From Sipunculus nudus (taxonomy: Eukaryota > Annelida > Sipuncula > Golfingiida > Sipunculidae): a stretch of 64,000 bases of DNA. Positions 1-12,599 of the stretch are shown piece by piece. The stretch is taken from contig CM049316.1 in assembly GCA_026874595.1 (NCBI GenBank), positions 54,259,676 to 54,323,675 of the forward strand. Direction: 5' to 3'. Position 1 is the first letter of the stretch. Every line of letters begins with the position of its first letter. The translations under genes were made by a program, and so were the position numbers. The notes under the pieces are model-generated. The model was not told where the DNA came from. It worked only from the letters and a program-made list of their open reading frames with translations, and searched no databases.

Positions 1-1241
1 CTTAGGACACACTTGGCTTCGTTCCTGACTATTCTAGACCAAAATGGACATTTCTGAGACTTGACTGCAGAGGAGTTGCGGGACCATCGTCATATATAAT
101 AATATAGATTATTTCATCTTTGAATCCTTGTCCTGTGTTTTTACGTACACTATATCTGTATAATATTTTCTTGTTCCTCTCTACAAGTTATAATTGGCAT
201 GCCTTATTTCATTATTACTTCAATACATAATTGTAGTCGCTATGGAAGGAAAAAACGCATCCCTTCGTTGAAGTCTATCTGTTTTTAGGGCAGTCTGTCA
301 CGCGGACCACAGTCGACTGAGAGCGGGTGGTCCCGCAAAGAAATACGCATTTTATCTAAAGAAAACAACAGTCAGTTATTTCCAGTGAAACGGTGCTCTG
401 TTTGGATTCGTGCAAGTCTTAATCTATGCTAAAAAACGGTTGAAAATGCGAGACCAAAGTAATGCTATATAATGGTGACCACAATTTGTGACATATTTTG
501 GGACAAGCCGTCTCTTTTACTTACATTTTGATCAGGTTTTTTTAATGACAGAATTGAGTTCAGGAGCAGGAAAACTGTTAAAAATGCCAGGTTTTATTTG
601 CTGTAAATCGGTTTCAATTGACGCCTCTTTTTATAAGGGGGCTCGTGTTCATTTTGCGACTGAATTGGGGTCACTATCAAAAGTTTATAGCACATGTCGC
701 TACTACTTGCTTAAACTTCGAGTAAAACCCAATTGAAGAAAAAATCCCAGAAGTCAATTTTGTTACGTTTCTATTGGACAGGCCATGATTTCTTGTAAAC
801 AGCATGAGAAACTTTATTTTCTGCTGAAGAAATAGTTCCCTTTTTATTAATACATCAGATTCTGGAGAAACTCATAAATATTTATTTTTCTTTTCGCGAC
901 AATTCTAAAGTATTTCTTGGTACACTTTTTTGTAACGGGTAATAATTTAAATTTTCTTTTATATTTATCTAATGAATTTTAAAAGGCAAAAAGACAAGAA
1001 ATGGCAGTTGTCATATAGGGGTGAGGGTTGCTTGTAAAAAGTCCCCTGATACTATCTAGTGTTAGGGACAGAATAATACCAAGCCGGACTCTCTTATTAC
1101 GTCCGACACCGAACGTGGCCATGGTTTATGAACGGCCGTGTGTTATGTTGAATTTTATAGACGGGTGGGTTATATATGAACGAAAACAACTATAATATAA
1201 GCAACAATCGGTGAAATTAAAACGCAAATCTTGATCCGGTT
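1..1241. other. Intergenic, no supported gene
   Basis: AT-rich sequence with no convincing coding exon. Around 1021-1075 a stretch vaguely resembles the start of the LTR-like repeat at 1242 and may be a third, highly diverged copy. Nothing else is recognisable. Confidence 0.5.
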
Positions 1242-1409
1242 TGTTACGGGTGCTTGTAAAAGCGGACCCAACTGTCTCGCTAGTGAAGCTTGCTTTTCAA
1301 GTGAATCGGTTAAACGCCGGACTTATGAGCGACCTAGATGGGTTAGGATCCGGAATCGGCATAACCCCCCCCCCCCCCCCCCCCCCCAGAAAAATGTGTA
1401 CGTAAAAAA
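1242..1409 (+). repeat. LTR-like unit, copy 1 (contains poly-C)
   Basis: It begins TGTTACGGGTGC and aligns with copy 2 at 1546. It carries a 23-bp poly-C run (1365-1387) that copy 2 lacks, which explains its greater length. Its 3' end (GTACGTAAAAAA) is a decayed version of the copy 2 terminus. Confidence 0.5.
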
Positions 1410-1422
1410 TGGGGGCTCGTCC
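1410..1422 (+). promoter_or_regulatory. Putative tRNA-Pro primer-binding site, copy 1
   Basis: TGGGGGCTCGTCC directly follows the LTR-like block and is then followed by AAAATGAC. A canonical tRNA-Pro PBS would continue GGGAT, so the match is 13 of 18 positions. Confidence 0.4.
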
Positions 1423-1545
1423 AAAATGACGCCTAACTTTGGGACCCGCGGAATGTTGGTTTGAAGTGATAGGGTAAATACCACAATCCAGTTCATCCAG
1501 TGTGACTCTTGGGTTAATTAATCTATCTCGTTTTAAGAGTGGGTG

Positions 1546-1689
1546 TGTTACGGGGTGCACATAAAAGCGGACCCAACTGTCTCGTTAGTGACAACTAAAC
1601 CATTGGAACGCCGGACATGTACGCCACAGACATGTGTCTGAATCCGGGATCGGCCCAATATTTCCTCTAAGCAAAATGTTCTCGTAACA
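1546..1689 (+). repeat. LTR-like unit, copy 2
   Basis: A 144-bp block with 7-bp inverted termini TGTTACG and CGTAACA, preceded by a purine-rich tract. It is followed by TA and then the 13-base PBS-like sequence. Confidence 0.5.
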
Positions 1690-1691
1690 TA

Positions 1692-1704
1692 TGGGGGCTC
1701 GTCC
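1692..1704 (+). promoter_or_regulatory. Putative tRNA-Pro primer-binding site, copy 2
   Basis: The same 13 bases as at 1410, two bases (TA) after the CA end of the LTR-like block. This is the usual LTR-PBS spacing. Confidence 0.45.
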
Positions 1705-1810
1705 AAAATGACACTCAGCTTTGGGGCCCAGGGAATGGCGGTTGGAAGTAACAGGGAAATTTCCGACACCTAGTTCACCAAGCAAAGCGTGAATCATGGG
1801 TTAATTAATT

Positions 1811-4800
1811 TTGTTCTGACAGCTGGTGATTGGCGTTGCTTGTTCTCCGGGAGCTATGCCTTTTCGGAGTAGCTGGGCTGGGTTGCATGCTTAGAACAAC
1901 CCTCACCCACTCCTCCGTAAAAGGTATAGCTTGACCATTCGTTAAATTTTCATCATCAGTCAGTTATAGAGCTTGACAAATCAACAGATACCTATACGCC
2001 TTTAACCGTTTTGCAAAAGACAAAATTTCGAAACATTCTTTGCGAGTTTCATTGAACTTTTGTGGATGGGTGGTCAAGAAGCATTGGTGTCAAATTATGT
2101 TAAAAGTCAATGTAACGTTTTCAACATATTTTAGTTAAATAACGAAGATTAATTGGTGATGGTTAAATTTTAATTATCTATTCACGTAAAACGTGAGATT
2201 TAATGTGATATATATATACGGAGACTGTGACAAGCTATATTGACAATAACCTCAACCTTGGGTTTTCTGTTCAGGTAATTGCTTACGGTTTTTGGTGCAG
2301 GGAGAATTTCCCACATGTTAATTGTCTGAGTGTAAATGCCGAGGGGGCGGATAATTGTAAGTAATTGTCTGATTACCTGTCATCCGCGTTAAAAGAGATA
2401 TCTGAAACCTCATGCTAAAGTCTGTTCCACCAGTTTGTGCCCATTGGAATTTGGCAGTTATACGATCAAAATTATATATAATCATACATTTTGACACTGA
2501 AATGTAAGAAGGACAAAAGGCCTAATATGATAAAAAAACAATATTTATACTTTACTACCTTCTGGTTCTTCGAGATCTTATAGATAAGTGATATGGCGTC
2601 TGCCATTGGTTACTAGCCTCACTTTGAAAGTTACATTATTTTAGAATATTTATGACACTGATCAACCAATCAGCAACTCCTTTTGTAATTCTTTGTGCAT
2701 GTGACCAGTGACCATGACCTTCATCAGTTGAGTTGAGATGTAGTACTAAATAGACTGTTTTCTCAATCAATGAATTTCTTGTATTCCTAAAACGGTAAGC
2801 AAAGTATGGTTTTGGATTCATTGTAGAAAATAAGGCCTAAATATAATTTCTTATTTGCAGCTTACTTTTAGGAATTTATCTTTCAGTTTCATATAAATAT
2901 TGCCAAATTTCAATGGGCACTCCTTGGTGTAACAGACTATACCAAGCAAAACATGGAACAGCTAAAGATCTTTAATCTCAGCGAGTCCTAGGTACAGAAA
3001 ATAGCTTCCTGTACTGACGAGTCTCATCGTTTTCTGTGCAAAAACTACATTCTACTTTGGCTTTTGATACTTCTTTTGATGCTTGCGAAAATGGCGAATG
3101 GCATTTTACATTTTGTTGATCAGGCCACTCCCCCACATAAGAGCGAGAGTTGCAATTAAGCCAACTTGTTTTTGTGGGGTTTCAGGCGGAGGTCCACGGG
3201 AAGACGTGTGCGGAGGTACGTTGAATATTTTGCTCTGAATGTGATAATTAAAAGTATTATCTTAAAGACTAGGTTCAGTTAAGCTGCTTGCTTTGGTTTG
3301 CTGGAAGTAGTTAAAGATACACCTCTGTGAAAGTATCTGCGTCCAAATTTTAATAATTTGATCTGAACAAAGCAGGTCTGTCATCTTTATCAAACAAACG
3401 TGATGCTCAGACGGAGAAGGGAGGTACGTCGGGCCGGAAAATTCCCTTGCTGTAGAGTTTCAGCGTAATTGTATGATCATACCTCCGTTGGTTGGTTAGT
3501 AACTTTTTTCCACAAGATATTCACGGATTGTGCTAAATTTTATGGGGCCCGGGGATATATGAAGGTTTTTGTTAAAATCATTTGTAAAGCAATGCCTTTG
3601 TTCTGGCGAGTAGACCTGATCTGTGATGCGGATATCGTGCTTGTGAAACGTAGACCTAACACACTTTCTCTCGGCTTGGATACTTATATTTCCTGCGCGT
3701 ACGTACCAGATATCAAAATTTGATCAGGATCCTTGAAATATCCTTGTTCTTGTACCCGAGTGTTTTTGTAATAGGTGAAAATAGAAATAGGGGAACTCGT
3801 AACCTGTGCCACACAAGTCAGATGTTCTACCCACTTCACGAATAATACAATGACAAGTCCATTAGGAACGTTTTTTGTCATACAACTGTACTAGATAGGG
3901 AATTATGTCACAACACCAACCTTACACCATTGTAACGACTGAAAATAAAAATAGGGCCCCAATGAGGAATTGAAAACATAACCTATGAAACACAGGTCAA
4001 ACGTTTTCCCCGCTTCTATTCTATTTCTTCTATTCATGGACCTGGGAATAATATAACCTTCACACTCTGTAATGAAGTAATTTGGGTAAATCTGTGGTGT
4101 TCTGTTGAAAGATTTCTGCAGTTTATTTTGAAGCTCGGATGGAGATTAAACCGAGAACTGTCAGCCTAGCAGTCAGACTCAGGAACCTGTAAGCAACATA
4201 ACACCCCAAGGGTATAATAATTCCTAATCTGGACCATATTATTCTTTCTGTCACATATCCGTTTGGCTATTGTTGTACAGACTGAAAAATGATGGGGTCT
4301 TTCCTTCTCTGTAATTATGGATCGAACCCTAAAAGCTTCAGTGTAGACCCCTCTGGCATGCGCTAGTGAAATCCTAATATTATACCATTAGCGACTCCTC
4401 CAGAAACGTTTTTCCCTTGACTCCCATGTTTCTTTCCTCGGGCTCATGGACACATGCTAGTCATTACTTTTAGATGGAGGTCGTGTGTCCAGCTTAAAGG
4501 ATGAGGCAGCTATCTGTTAACTCTGTAAGGCCAACTGCTCGGGGCTTGAACAAGAATGTAACCTTATTAGTTGGAGACATAGCTCCCAGCTGCTCTCGTG
4601 TCCCTCTGCTTATTAATAAAGCTTTAACATTTCAGAAGGCAGACACCAAAAGGAGACCTCTCCCACGGGGAAGTGAGCGCTCGGTTGCATGCATGGAATG
4701 TTAGCTCAGTGTCCTATAAATATATAGACGGAAGATGTGCCTATACATATGTTTGGTTAATTTAGTTTTTCATCATTTTGATTTAGTTAGCGTAAATGCC

Positions 4801-6180
4801 CCAGGTTTTGGCATAATGTTCCAACTTACTTAAGATTAATTGTTGAAGAGAGGCATGTTTTATTAAGTTGGTTGACAGAACTTGTTTGCCAGCAAAGCTT
4901 AGGTAAAAACACAAAGAAGGCATCATAACAGATAAATTATTCGTCATTACGTATAGACCCATGGATTCAATACTTGTTTTTTTAAATACCACGTTCTTAA
5001 ATAACAACCTGGAGTAACAGATAATAGGGTTAATAAATTTTAACAACAAGTGGTCCATGAACCATGACACTTAGAAAAACTTTGAAGTAGAAAGAAAGAT
5101 TGATTTTAAGGATAAAAACAAATTCTTGTTTCTCCTCTGGATTAAAAAAATAGGTTATGGGGAAAATAGATTTAGCGTTATTTAACATATAAGCACTCTG
5201 AGTTTTGTCATTTTGCTAGTTGTGATCACAGAGTCAAGGTTGTTCTCTTTGACATACCAGAGAGGAACTACTGGTTCAGCTGTTAATCGTATGTCTTGCG
5301 TGATTGATTGATATGCGCAATAGTGAATTTATTTCCGTTGCACTCCTGGACTAGGAATGCAGTCTATTTTATACTCTTTACAAAAGCACCGAAAGAATAA
5401 TGTATTGTGAGAGACGGTGTTCCTGTTGTGGCCTATTCCACAATATATGACTAATGTAAAAATTACATTTGTTTTGTTTACAAATGTTCAAACTTTCTAA
5501 CCTACGACAGCAATGAAAGTGATCCCACTAACACTATAGATTTTGATCTTCTAGAACAATCACCATGGCGACATGACCACATTCGTGTAGACAAAAATAA
5601 TATAATACAAAACAGATGTAAAATAGAAAAAAATGGATTCAATCAATCAACTGGAGAATCTATACATGGATCAATGTTGAATAAGGTCAGGCAGGGACTT
5701 ATACTCGAAAATAAGCTTTTATACACAAATATGTTATCTTTAGATCAAATGTTATCCAAATAATCATATGCAAATTTAAACTAGCTAATGTAGACCTAGT
5801 TGGCATCCCAATTCATTATATCTGAGCAATTTGGTAAGCCAAGCTGTCCGTTATTAATAAGATACCGCATTAACTTTGTAGAAAAAAAGGTAGGACAGAA
5901 TTAACAGGAAATTTAGTTGTGAAAGAATTTTGTGACAGGTTAGAAATGTAAAATTTACCTGAACCTATGTAGAATTACAATGCTTCATTTATTATGATCT
6001 CTATATACGGCGACGGCAAAACTACACATTTGTGCCTTCCGATATCATACGGATGACTGAAGGGACTGACTTTGACAGTAGTTTTTATTGTTGTTTTTTA
6101 ACTGCAGTTTTCATCTTAAGACTGTATTCTCAGCATTAAACTAGAAAGCTGCATTCCAAGAAATACAAGCCTTGTGGACA
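1811..6180. other. Intergenic, low information
   Basis: No coding exon could be supported. It contains a weak two-copy repeat at 3777-4015 and otherwise unremarkable AT-rich DNA. Confidence 0.5.
3770..4015. repeat. Diverged two-copy tandem repeat, ~162-bp period
   Basis: The segment beginning TGAAAATAGAAATAGGG near 3777 recurs near 3939. Both are followed by similar AACCTRTGMMACACAxGTCA sequence and a pyrimidine-rich tail. Confidence 0.4.
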
Positions 6181-6437
6181 TTCACTAATGCGCCCCTTAA
6201 TCACGTTCATTCGTGTACAAGAGACTTATCTTTGTGAAAAATTCCTTTATTACACTCCTGAATCCGAGTCATGTGCTGGATCAACACCAAAATCTAATCG
6301 CTTCTTTCTTATCTCATTCCCGAAAGTCCCTGAAAATTTCACGAGACTCCGTTCAGGATTGCGTGAGTTATGTTGTGAACAAACAGACACATAAACACAC
6401 AGGCGCACGGGGATGGCGGACTCGGAGGCAAAAGTGG
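6180..6437 (-). repeat. Interspersed repeat family A, copy 1
   Basis: Read on the minus strand, it starts with a GCCTCCG..-type motif and ATCCCCG. It continues through GTGTGT-rich sequence, TTCACAACATAACTCACGCA and a TGAACGGAGTCTCGTGAAATTTTC-type segment. The same order occurs at 25.4, 44.3, 54.4 and 61.7 kb. No coding capacity was seen. Confidence 0.55.
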
Positions 6438-7150
6438 AGGCACTATATCACTTTTAAAGATTAGCCAGTGTCTACAAACTGATTTGTAGACCATACTGGA
6501 TGCTTAATTTACCAAAGTGCGTGAGAATTCCCTTAGACTATGAGTGGTGGAAATTAAATATCGATTACAAGTTAAAGCATTGGGAACACGTATACGTGTG
6601 ACTGTATCATGAACAGAAATAGGGTGTACAATCATATAGTTGATGGACTGGTCAACAATCTTCTTTAGTCATGAATCATATATTCATTCTACCCTAAAAT
6701 TATATATCAATTATCTCTTGGTGTGGAAAGAATTAAGAATGAAAAGCGTCGCGGACTTGCTAATTCGATTAATTTGTTGTGGACATCCATTTAACAGTAT
6801 TCATAAAGACTTAAATCTTAGATTAGAAACCGTTAATTTAGACTGGGGATTTGACTGTTAAATCGGATATACAGTAATATATTTAGATAACTGTCAGTTT
6901 AAGGTTAGATTAAGGAATCTTCATTGGCGAATTTAGAGAGGACCAGATTAAACCACAGAGATTCACAGAGCAAAATCATCGCTCTATTTATAATGTAAAT
7001 GTAATATAAAGATTTCCTAAAATTGAGGAGGAAAAAATGGAATTTTTTACTTTTCACGACAAATGGTGAGTGTGAACATGAAGCTTTTTTAAATATGTTC
7101 AAGAGTTAATCAGGAAATAAATTAAATTATGTCATGGAAACCTTTTAATA
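6438..7150. other. Intergenic, no feature seen
   Basis: AT-rich, with no coding or repeat signal that I can support. Confidence 0.4.
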
Positions 7151-7199
7151 CGGAATGTCTTGCCACACAAAACCATTGCAAACTATAACAAAAGCACCG

Positions 7200-7720
7200 C
7201 AATCGTGCTGATACGCTCGTCGTGTATCTAGTGACCTCTGATCTCATTAAATATTCGTGAATTTTGATGAGAAGGTAATTCAGGTGAGAAACTCTATAGG
7301 TTAATATGTATAATGAGTTTCATGAAAATCCATAGGAATTTTGGTGAGTTACCAAGGTGCCTCAAAAGCGGGGTGACCTCTGACCTCATTTAATATGCAT
7401 GGATATTGCTGGAAATCGAACGTAGGCGAGATATTTTAGTGATTAACATTTCCAATGAGTTTTATCAAAATCCTTCATATTCTTCATAAGTTTTCGGGAC
7501 GAAACCACAGAGGAGCTTTGTGACCCCTGACCTTATTCAATATGCCTGAATGTTGCCTATAATCGAACTCTAGCGAGATAATCTGTTGGATATAAGTTAA
7601 AGTGAAATTGGGGAAAATCCATCGGAGCCCCGGTAAAAGTTGATGGACGGACAAACGGACGGACGGTGGGTCTACCATAATACGTCCCGTCATTGAGGTG
7701 TTACAGAATCCTTATCATTT
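7200..7720 (+). repeat. Interspersed repeat family B, about three internal copies
   Basis: A ~135-bp unit containing TGACCTCTGACCTCATT, AATATGCAT, an ATCGAAC..GGCGAGATAAT block and GAAAATCCAT repeats about three times. It ends in a GGACGGACGG run followed by GGTGGGTCTACC. The last unit and this terminus recur at 24.1-24.4 kb. Confidence 0.55.
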
Positions 7721-7971
7721 CACTCTGATTGAATGATCCCATTTTTTTCATTTTTCATTTATTCATACAATTACAAACAAATACAAATACATACATATTA
7801 ACATTATACAAGATAAACAGTACAATAACAAGACTTAACAGACATGTTAACAAACATAACATACATAAATGATACTTTTTCATCACAAATAATATCATAG
7901 GATTTACTATCAAACAACAATGGCGCAGCCCTAAAGTCGGGAAGGGGGATGTTCTGCGTCTTTTAGACATG

Positions 7972-7973
<2 letters not shown>

Positions 7974-8041
<68 letters not shown>
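7974..8041. repeat. (TA)n microsatellite
   Basis: About 68 bp of pure TA dinucleotide. Confidence 0.95.
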
Positions 8042-8043
<2 letters not shown>

Positions 8044-9690
8044 CAGATTATATTGATGCTCCACAAAGCCTTTTTAGTAGGAAGCAAACATATTTAAACT
8101 TGTTTGAACACACTGCGTGGCTGTAAAATTGTCTCCTACTAAACATATCAAATATTGTTAGTTCGTGCATTACAATTATGATTATTATAAGTAATTCTGT
8201 AAGGTATCCAATTCAAGTTGTTAATTATGTTAACCGTGGGGCCCTCATCTATATATAATGCATTATTTGAACAACAGCTAGAAAAATACATGAATCAATA
8301 AGTGTAGTGTTGTAACGTAATTGTAACTTGTAAGTGGAAGATGGTCAGCACACATGTAAAAGAACTGAAAGGATTAACTATTATATGTCACTATATCTGT
8401 CAAAGGTGACTGCATCTGTTTTTCATGTGAAGCTTTTGATAATGAATTCCATAATACAAGTCCTTCGTAGATAAATTATTTTTGCAGCAATTCAGTTCGA
8501 AATAGAGCCAGTTGGAATAAAAACGTTATAAAGATAGTCTGACCTGAGATAATTAAATTAATTGAAGTGAAATATACTCATCCACTGTTATTTTCATGCC
8601 GTTTTCAGGTAAATATTTTTATTGAAAATGTAGCTTTCAAACTTCAAGCTTGGCCTTCCAGCTCCAGTGACAGAAACTGGGCATTTAGAGGTGATTTTAA
8701 TTACCACAGAATCAAGAAACCGGAAGCTTTTCTATAGTCTTTTGGTGTATTCAAGGGTAAATTATTTTTTTTAAAAAATGAGGCATAGCAAGCATCTTGT
8801 GAAAGTACAAATAGCTTGCGTGTATTGTTTAACAGTTTTGGCCATCCACCATCATGTTACAGAACAATCACAGGGTTTGAAGACTTCACTTCTGCACACA
8901 AACAAATTAGAAAAGAGAGATAGAAAAAAACATGAGAGAAGTGTGTAAGTATGTAATCCCTTTACTGTTTAGATTTATTTTAAAAATTTTCAAAGTCTGA
9001 CACTCTTTACATCTACATTACAGACAATATCTTGCTAAGCTTTAGTTCTTTATTCACAAAATTTCATTAAATATAACAAAAATAGTTTCTCTTAAGGTCA
9101 AAAAAGGAACCTTTAGAACTGATAATAAATATACATTATTATATCATATATATATATCTATATTTACATAACATATACATCTTGCAGACTTAAAGGTAGG
9201 GGGGGGGCGCCCCCTTGCGCCCCCCTATGAAAACGCCCCTGCACAATACCAAATCTATCTGTCTTCTATATAATTAATACGGTGTTTGGTTTTTTCTAGA
9301 ACATGGTTTACATGCTTCCCTTCTGATTTGACTCTCAATATTCGGCAGACGTTTCGTTGGTGTGCTATTCTGGAACAAGTTCACTTTATTTTGCGGGATT
9401 ATGCCCTATTAAGCTGACAAATTAACAATTTTAATATTTCCCCATTAGGTGCCCCTATTTTTTGTGCTGCAAGGTCCTCCACGCCTATGACGCTTTTTCA
9501 AGAGGCGCCTCGGGGATTTTCACTGGCCTGTTAAGACCGTGGCCAGAGCGCAGGTCCTGTCCAAAAGGTCTTTCCGTACAATACGCGGTCACGCGGTCCA
9601 CTATAATCTCCATTGTTCCCCCGAATCCATTGTAACGTCTCTAAAGAAATGTCAAAATGAAGTAAACTTTTTTTTAACCTAAAGACCACA
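8042..9690. other. Intergenic with a G/C-run remnant
   Basis: No gene was seen. A self-complementary poly-G/poly-C stretch at about 9198-9230 resembles the G-run ends of small repeats at 61.86 and 63.18 kb. Confidence 0.4.
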
Positions 9691-10945
9691 TGACTCCGCC
9701 TTCAATGCGAGGGCTTTTCAGTTTCGTCAACACTGGGCACTGAGTCCAGTGATGTGACCACCGTTTTACCATTTTTTTTCTGGGTTACAGGTATGTTGAT
9801 TTTTATACATTCAAAAATATCTTTCCATGATAACAACGGTTTCAAACGTTCGGCCGCGTCATGTGTTTTATAAAGAGGGGGGGGGGGGAGGTAAAGGGGG
9901 GGGGGTCACATATATTTGTTAAGATCTGTTGCCTGTAGGGATTGTGAAACATGAAAAAATATCACGAGTACATCTTTAAATTGATAACAAACTACAATCT
10001 GTAGTCATGGCGTACAGACCTCTACCAGAATCTCCTTTAATATTATGTGTTCACGTGTATGCGTTTCATGTGTGAACATTGTCATGCTTCAGTAACATGA
10101 GTACACCTTGCGAGCGGCAGAACAATTAAATACGAATGGGTGGCTTCCACACGGTGACAAATGAATCGTCCTTTTAAATAATAGTTTATAAGAAAATATA
10201 TATCGTGGTGATTCTATACTACCTCCAAAATGAAACGGACTACTGATATGTCTTTACCCTAACCTTCTATACAAATGTCACGCTTTTTACGTTTTTTTGT
10301 AATCCCCACTGAACCCAATTTCCATTATATCGCCTGTTAAGAAATTTTTCTCTATTAAAAGGAAGTAAAAATTTTAAAATCAAGCGCGGGAAACATGTCC
10401 ACATGAATCTTTAAATAGCGAGCATTTTTCCGTTGAGTGGACACAAAGAGCTGGGACCCTTTTCACGATGACCGTTTTATAGGTTTACAGGTATGTTGGT
10501 TTTTATACATTCAGAAGTATCTTTCCAGGATAACCATGGTTTTTTATAGTTCGGCCGATTTATGGGTTGTATGAAAATTTTTTTTCTTCAAAAGGAAACC
10601 CTGGGGAGGGGGGGATAGTTACCACACACTTCTTAGGGTCCTCGATCTTTTGGGGACTTTGAAACCCCCGCCGGAATCGACTAATCAGTAGTTCGTTCAT
10701 ACGTGCACTTTCATGTAACACATTGTCATGGTTCAGAAACTAAGGGTTCATCGAACAACTGAATACGAATGGGCGTCTTCTACTCGGGGACAAAGAAATA
10801 GCTCTTTATAATTATTCCTTTGTGGAATTGTGATTATGGTACTTAAGAAAAAATATATTATGGTAATTCCGATTACCTCAAAAATGTGATGGATTACGGA
10901 TACAGTTTTACTCTACCCCTCTACAAATTTTCAGCTAGATCTGTA
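9690..10945. repeat. Old tandem segmental duplication, ~700-bp period
   Basis: Two collinear, heavily diverged copies. ACAGGTATGTTGATTTTTATACATTC at 9788 matches ACAGGTATGTTGGTTTTTATACATTC at 10489. The later landmarks (CGTTCGGCCG, a poly-G tract, CATTGTCATGCTTCAG, AATACGAATGGG) follow in the same order in each. No open reading frame is shared. Confidence 0.6.
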
Positions 10946-11739
10946 CATCACAAATTGCGTTAATTTGCTGAAAGAGACTGCAACGAACCAAGGCTGAAGT
11001 GGTTTCTTTGCTAAATGCTTTCATCGAAATATATCAACCTTCTTTCTTTTAATCTGGGAGATTTGTCAATTTGCATCAGACCTGCTTATTCCATGACAAT
11101 TTACTGTACTGTAACCAACAATTTAATACTGATGGAATATATTTTCTAGGCCTATCTTTTTCACATTGGCAGCTATACGTTTCGCGTACAAGAGATTTCA
11201 ACGATATATGCACGTGTATTCAAATAACGCATGTGTCTGTTAACATGCCCTAGACTTTGCCCTCAACTGACAACACTGAATAAACATCGTGTTTCAGGAT
11301 GTCGCCTGAGCTTCAACTAATACAAAGTATCTTTCATATAATTTGACGGTAGAATGTTTCTTTATACAATCGTTATATCTACGAAATTTCCCAAGCAATG
11401 AAGCTGTCGGAATTATGTTGTTTATCGGAAAAAATTGGTACACCCTGTATATGCCTCATGTCTCTGTCCAAAATTTAGTTTTCGGGTGATTTCTGGAATA
11501 GAACAATTTTTCTTTTTTTGTTGATATTTTGGGGGAGGGAGTTCCTGGAGAATTTAGCAGAAGTAATCTTTATATCACATTAGTGAAACACATGACATTT
11601 AATTTACCTTAGTTCTGAGCTATTTCATACTCAATATTTTGCAACACTTTCAATTTATTAGTAAAACACGCATATAAATTAGTGTCAGGGTCAGTTCTAT
11701 TAAAATAAATTACCATTTTGTAGGTCGTGATAAGCTGAT

Positions 11740-12304
11740 TCACCAAGAGGTTTTCCTTAACATTAAATACCCCGAACAAAAAGTTATGATATTAAGAGAA
11801 GGTAAATAAACTGTTTTTGTTAAATGCTGTTTTGAGTCATGTCTGACTTCGAAAGTATACTTTTTGGGCACAAAACATTCACAGGACAAATGAATCACTG
11901 TTTCAGAAAACAATATGAACACTGTGATATGACAATGTGACTGTCAGAAAGATTCCACTTGTATAGCAAATCCTTGACAGGTAAATACTTATATGTAAAA
12001 TCTTATATTGGAATTACCTGCTGTACATATCAAGTGAGATTTGATAGGCCGCAAAATAATACTGTGTAAATTATTCACTGCTAATTTCCCCTCTTTCAGC
12101 CCATTTCTTTAATGCTGTTGACTCAGAGCTCTTCTTTTTAATCAGCGAATCATAAACCTTTTTATATTTTATCTCTGCCAAATCAATTATTACAGTATCT
12201 GTAACAATACATTGCCCTGTGATTTCTATAGGCTCTCCTGATATACACAAACTAATCCAATCTTGAGGTACTGAACCTAAAACAGATCTCAATGACAAAT
12301 ACAT
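11740..12304 (-). pseudogene. LINE ORF2 C-terminal region
   Basis: On the minus strand this encodes the end of the LINE polyprotein. A polar, Lys-rich segment ends in STALKKWAERG (12304-12071). Then, after frameshifts, LYKWNLSDSH and a Cys/His motif (C-x2-C..ETVIHLSCECF) appear at about 11960-11850. That motif matches the C-terminal CCHC-like knuckle of L1/Tx1 ORF2 proteins. Several frameshifts and stops make it non-functional. The element's 3' end lies somewhere below 11740 and no poly(A) tail is obvious. Confidence 0.6.
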
Positions 12305-12599
12305 ACTAAATGATAATGGTGGTTACCTTACCTTCAGTTCGTGCCTAGTACACACATTACCATTATCCGTTAAAAGGTCTTTCTCCATTCTTATGTTTAA
12401 ACTATAAAAATACTTAACAAAAAAGACTTTTTATTGTAATTCAAATAACAATTATTCAACAGAGGCTGTAAAATATTATCCTGGGCTGATTCGGGGAACT
12501 GTTTAACAAAATATGACCATTCTTTGAGGCATTCCCTATAAAATGGCTACAATTGACATGGAATTAATTCTTTTTATATCAAAATTTTGTGAAACTGCA

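Larger units (their letters stand above)
1242..1810 (+). mobile_element. Tandem miniature LTR retroelement (TRIM-like)
   Basis: Two copies of a ~300-bp unit lie head to tail. Each has an LTR-like block starting TGTTACGGG. The second block (1546-1689, 144 bp) ends CGTAACA, so it has perfect 7-bp inverted termini (TGTTACG/CGTAACA) of the TG...CA form. Each block is followed within 0-2 bases by TGGGGGCTCGTCC, which matches the first 13 bases of the tRNA-Pro primer-binding site known from retroviruses such as MLV. About 105-135 bp of leader follows. A purine-rich AAGAGTGGGTG (1535-1545) just before the second LTR could be a polypurine tract. There is no coding capacity. This is the architecture of a terminal-repeat retrotransposon in miniature, arranged LTR-internal-LTR-internal. 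The second internal part has no following LTR. A chance tandem repeat is possible, but the LTR-PBS spacing argues against it. Confidence 0.5.

Noticed and set aside
1410..1704. Possibility that the tRNA-Pro-like site marks an endogenous retrovirus
   Set aside because: No gag, pol or env homology nearby, and the LTR-like blocks are under 170 bp in tandem. A miniature retroelement fits better.
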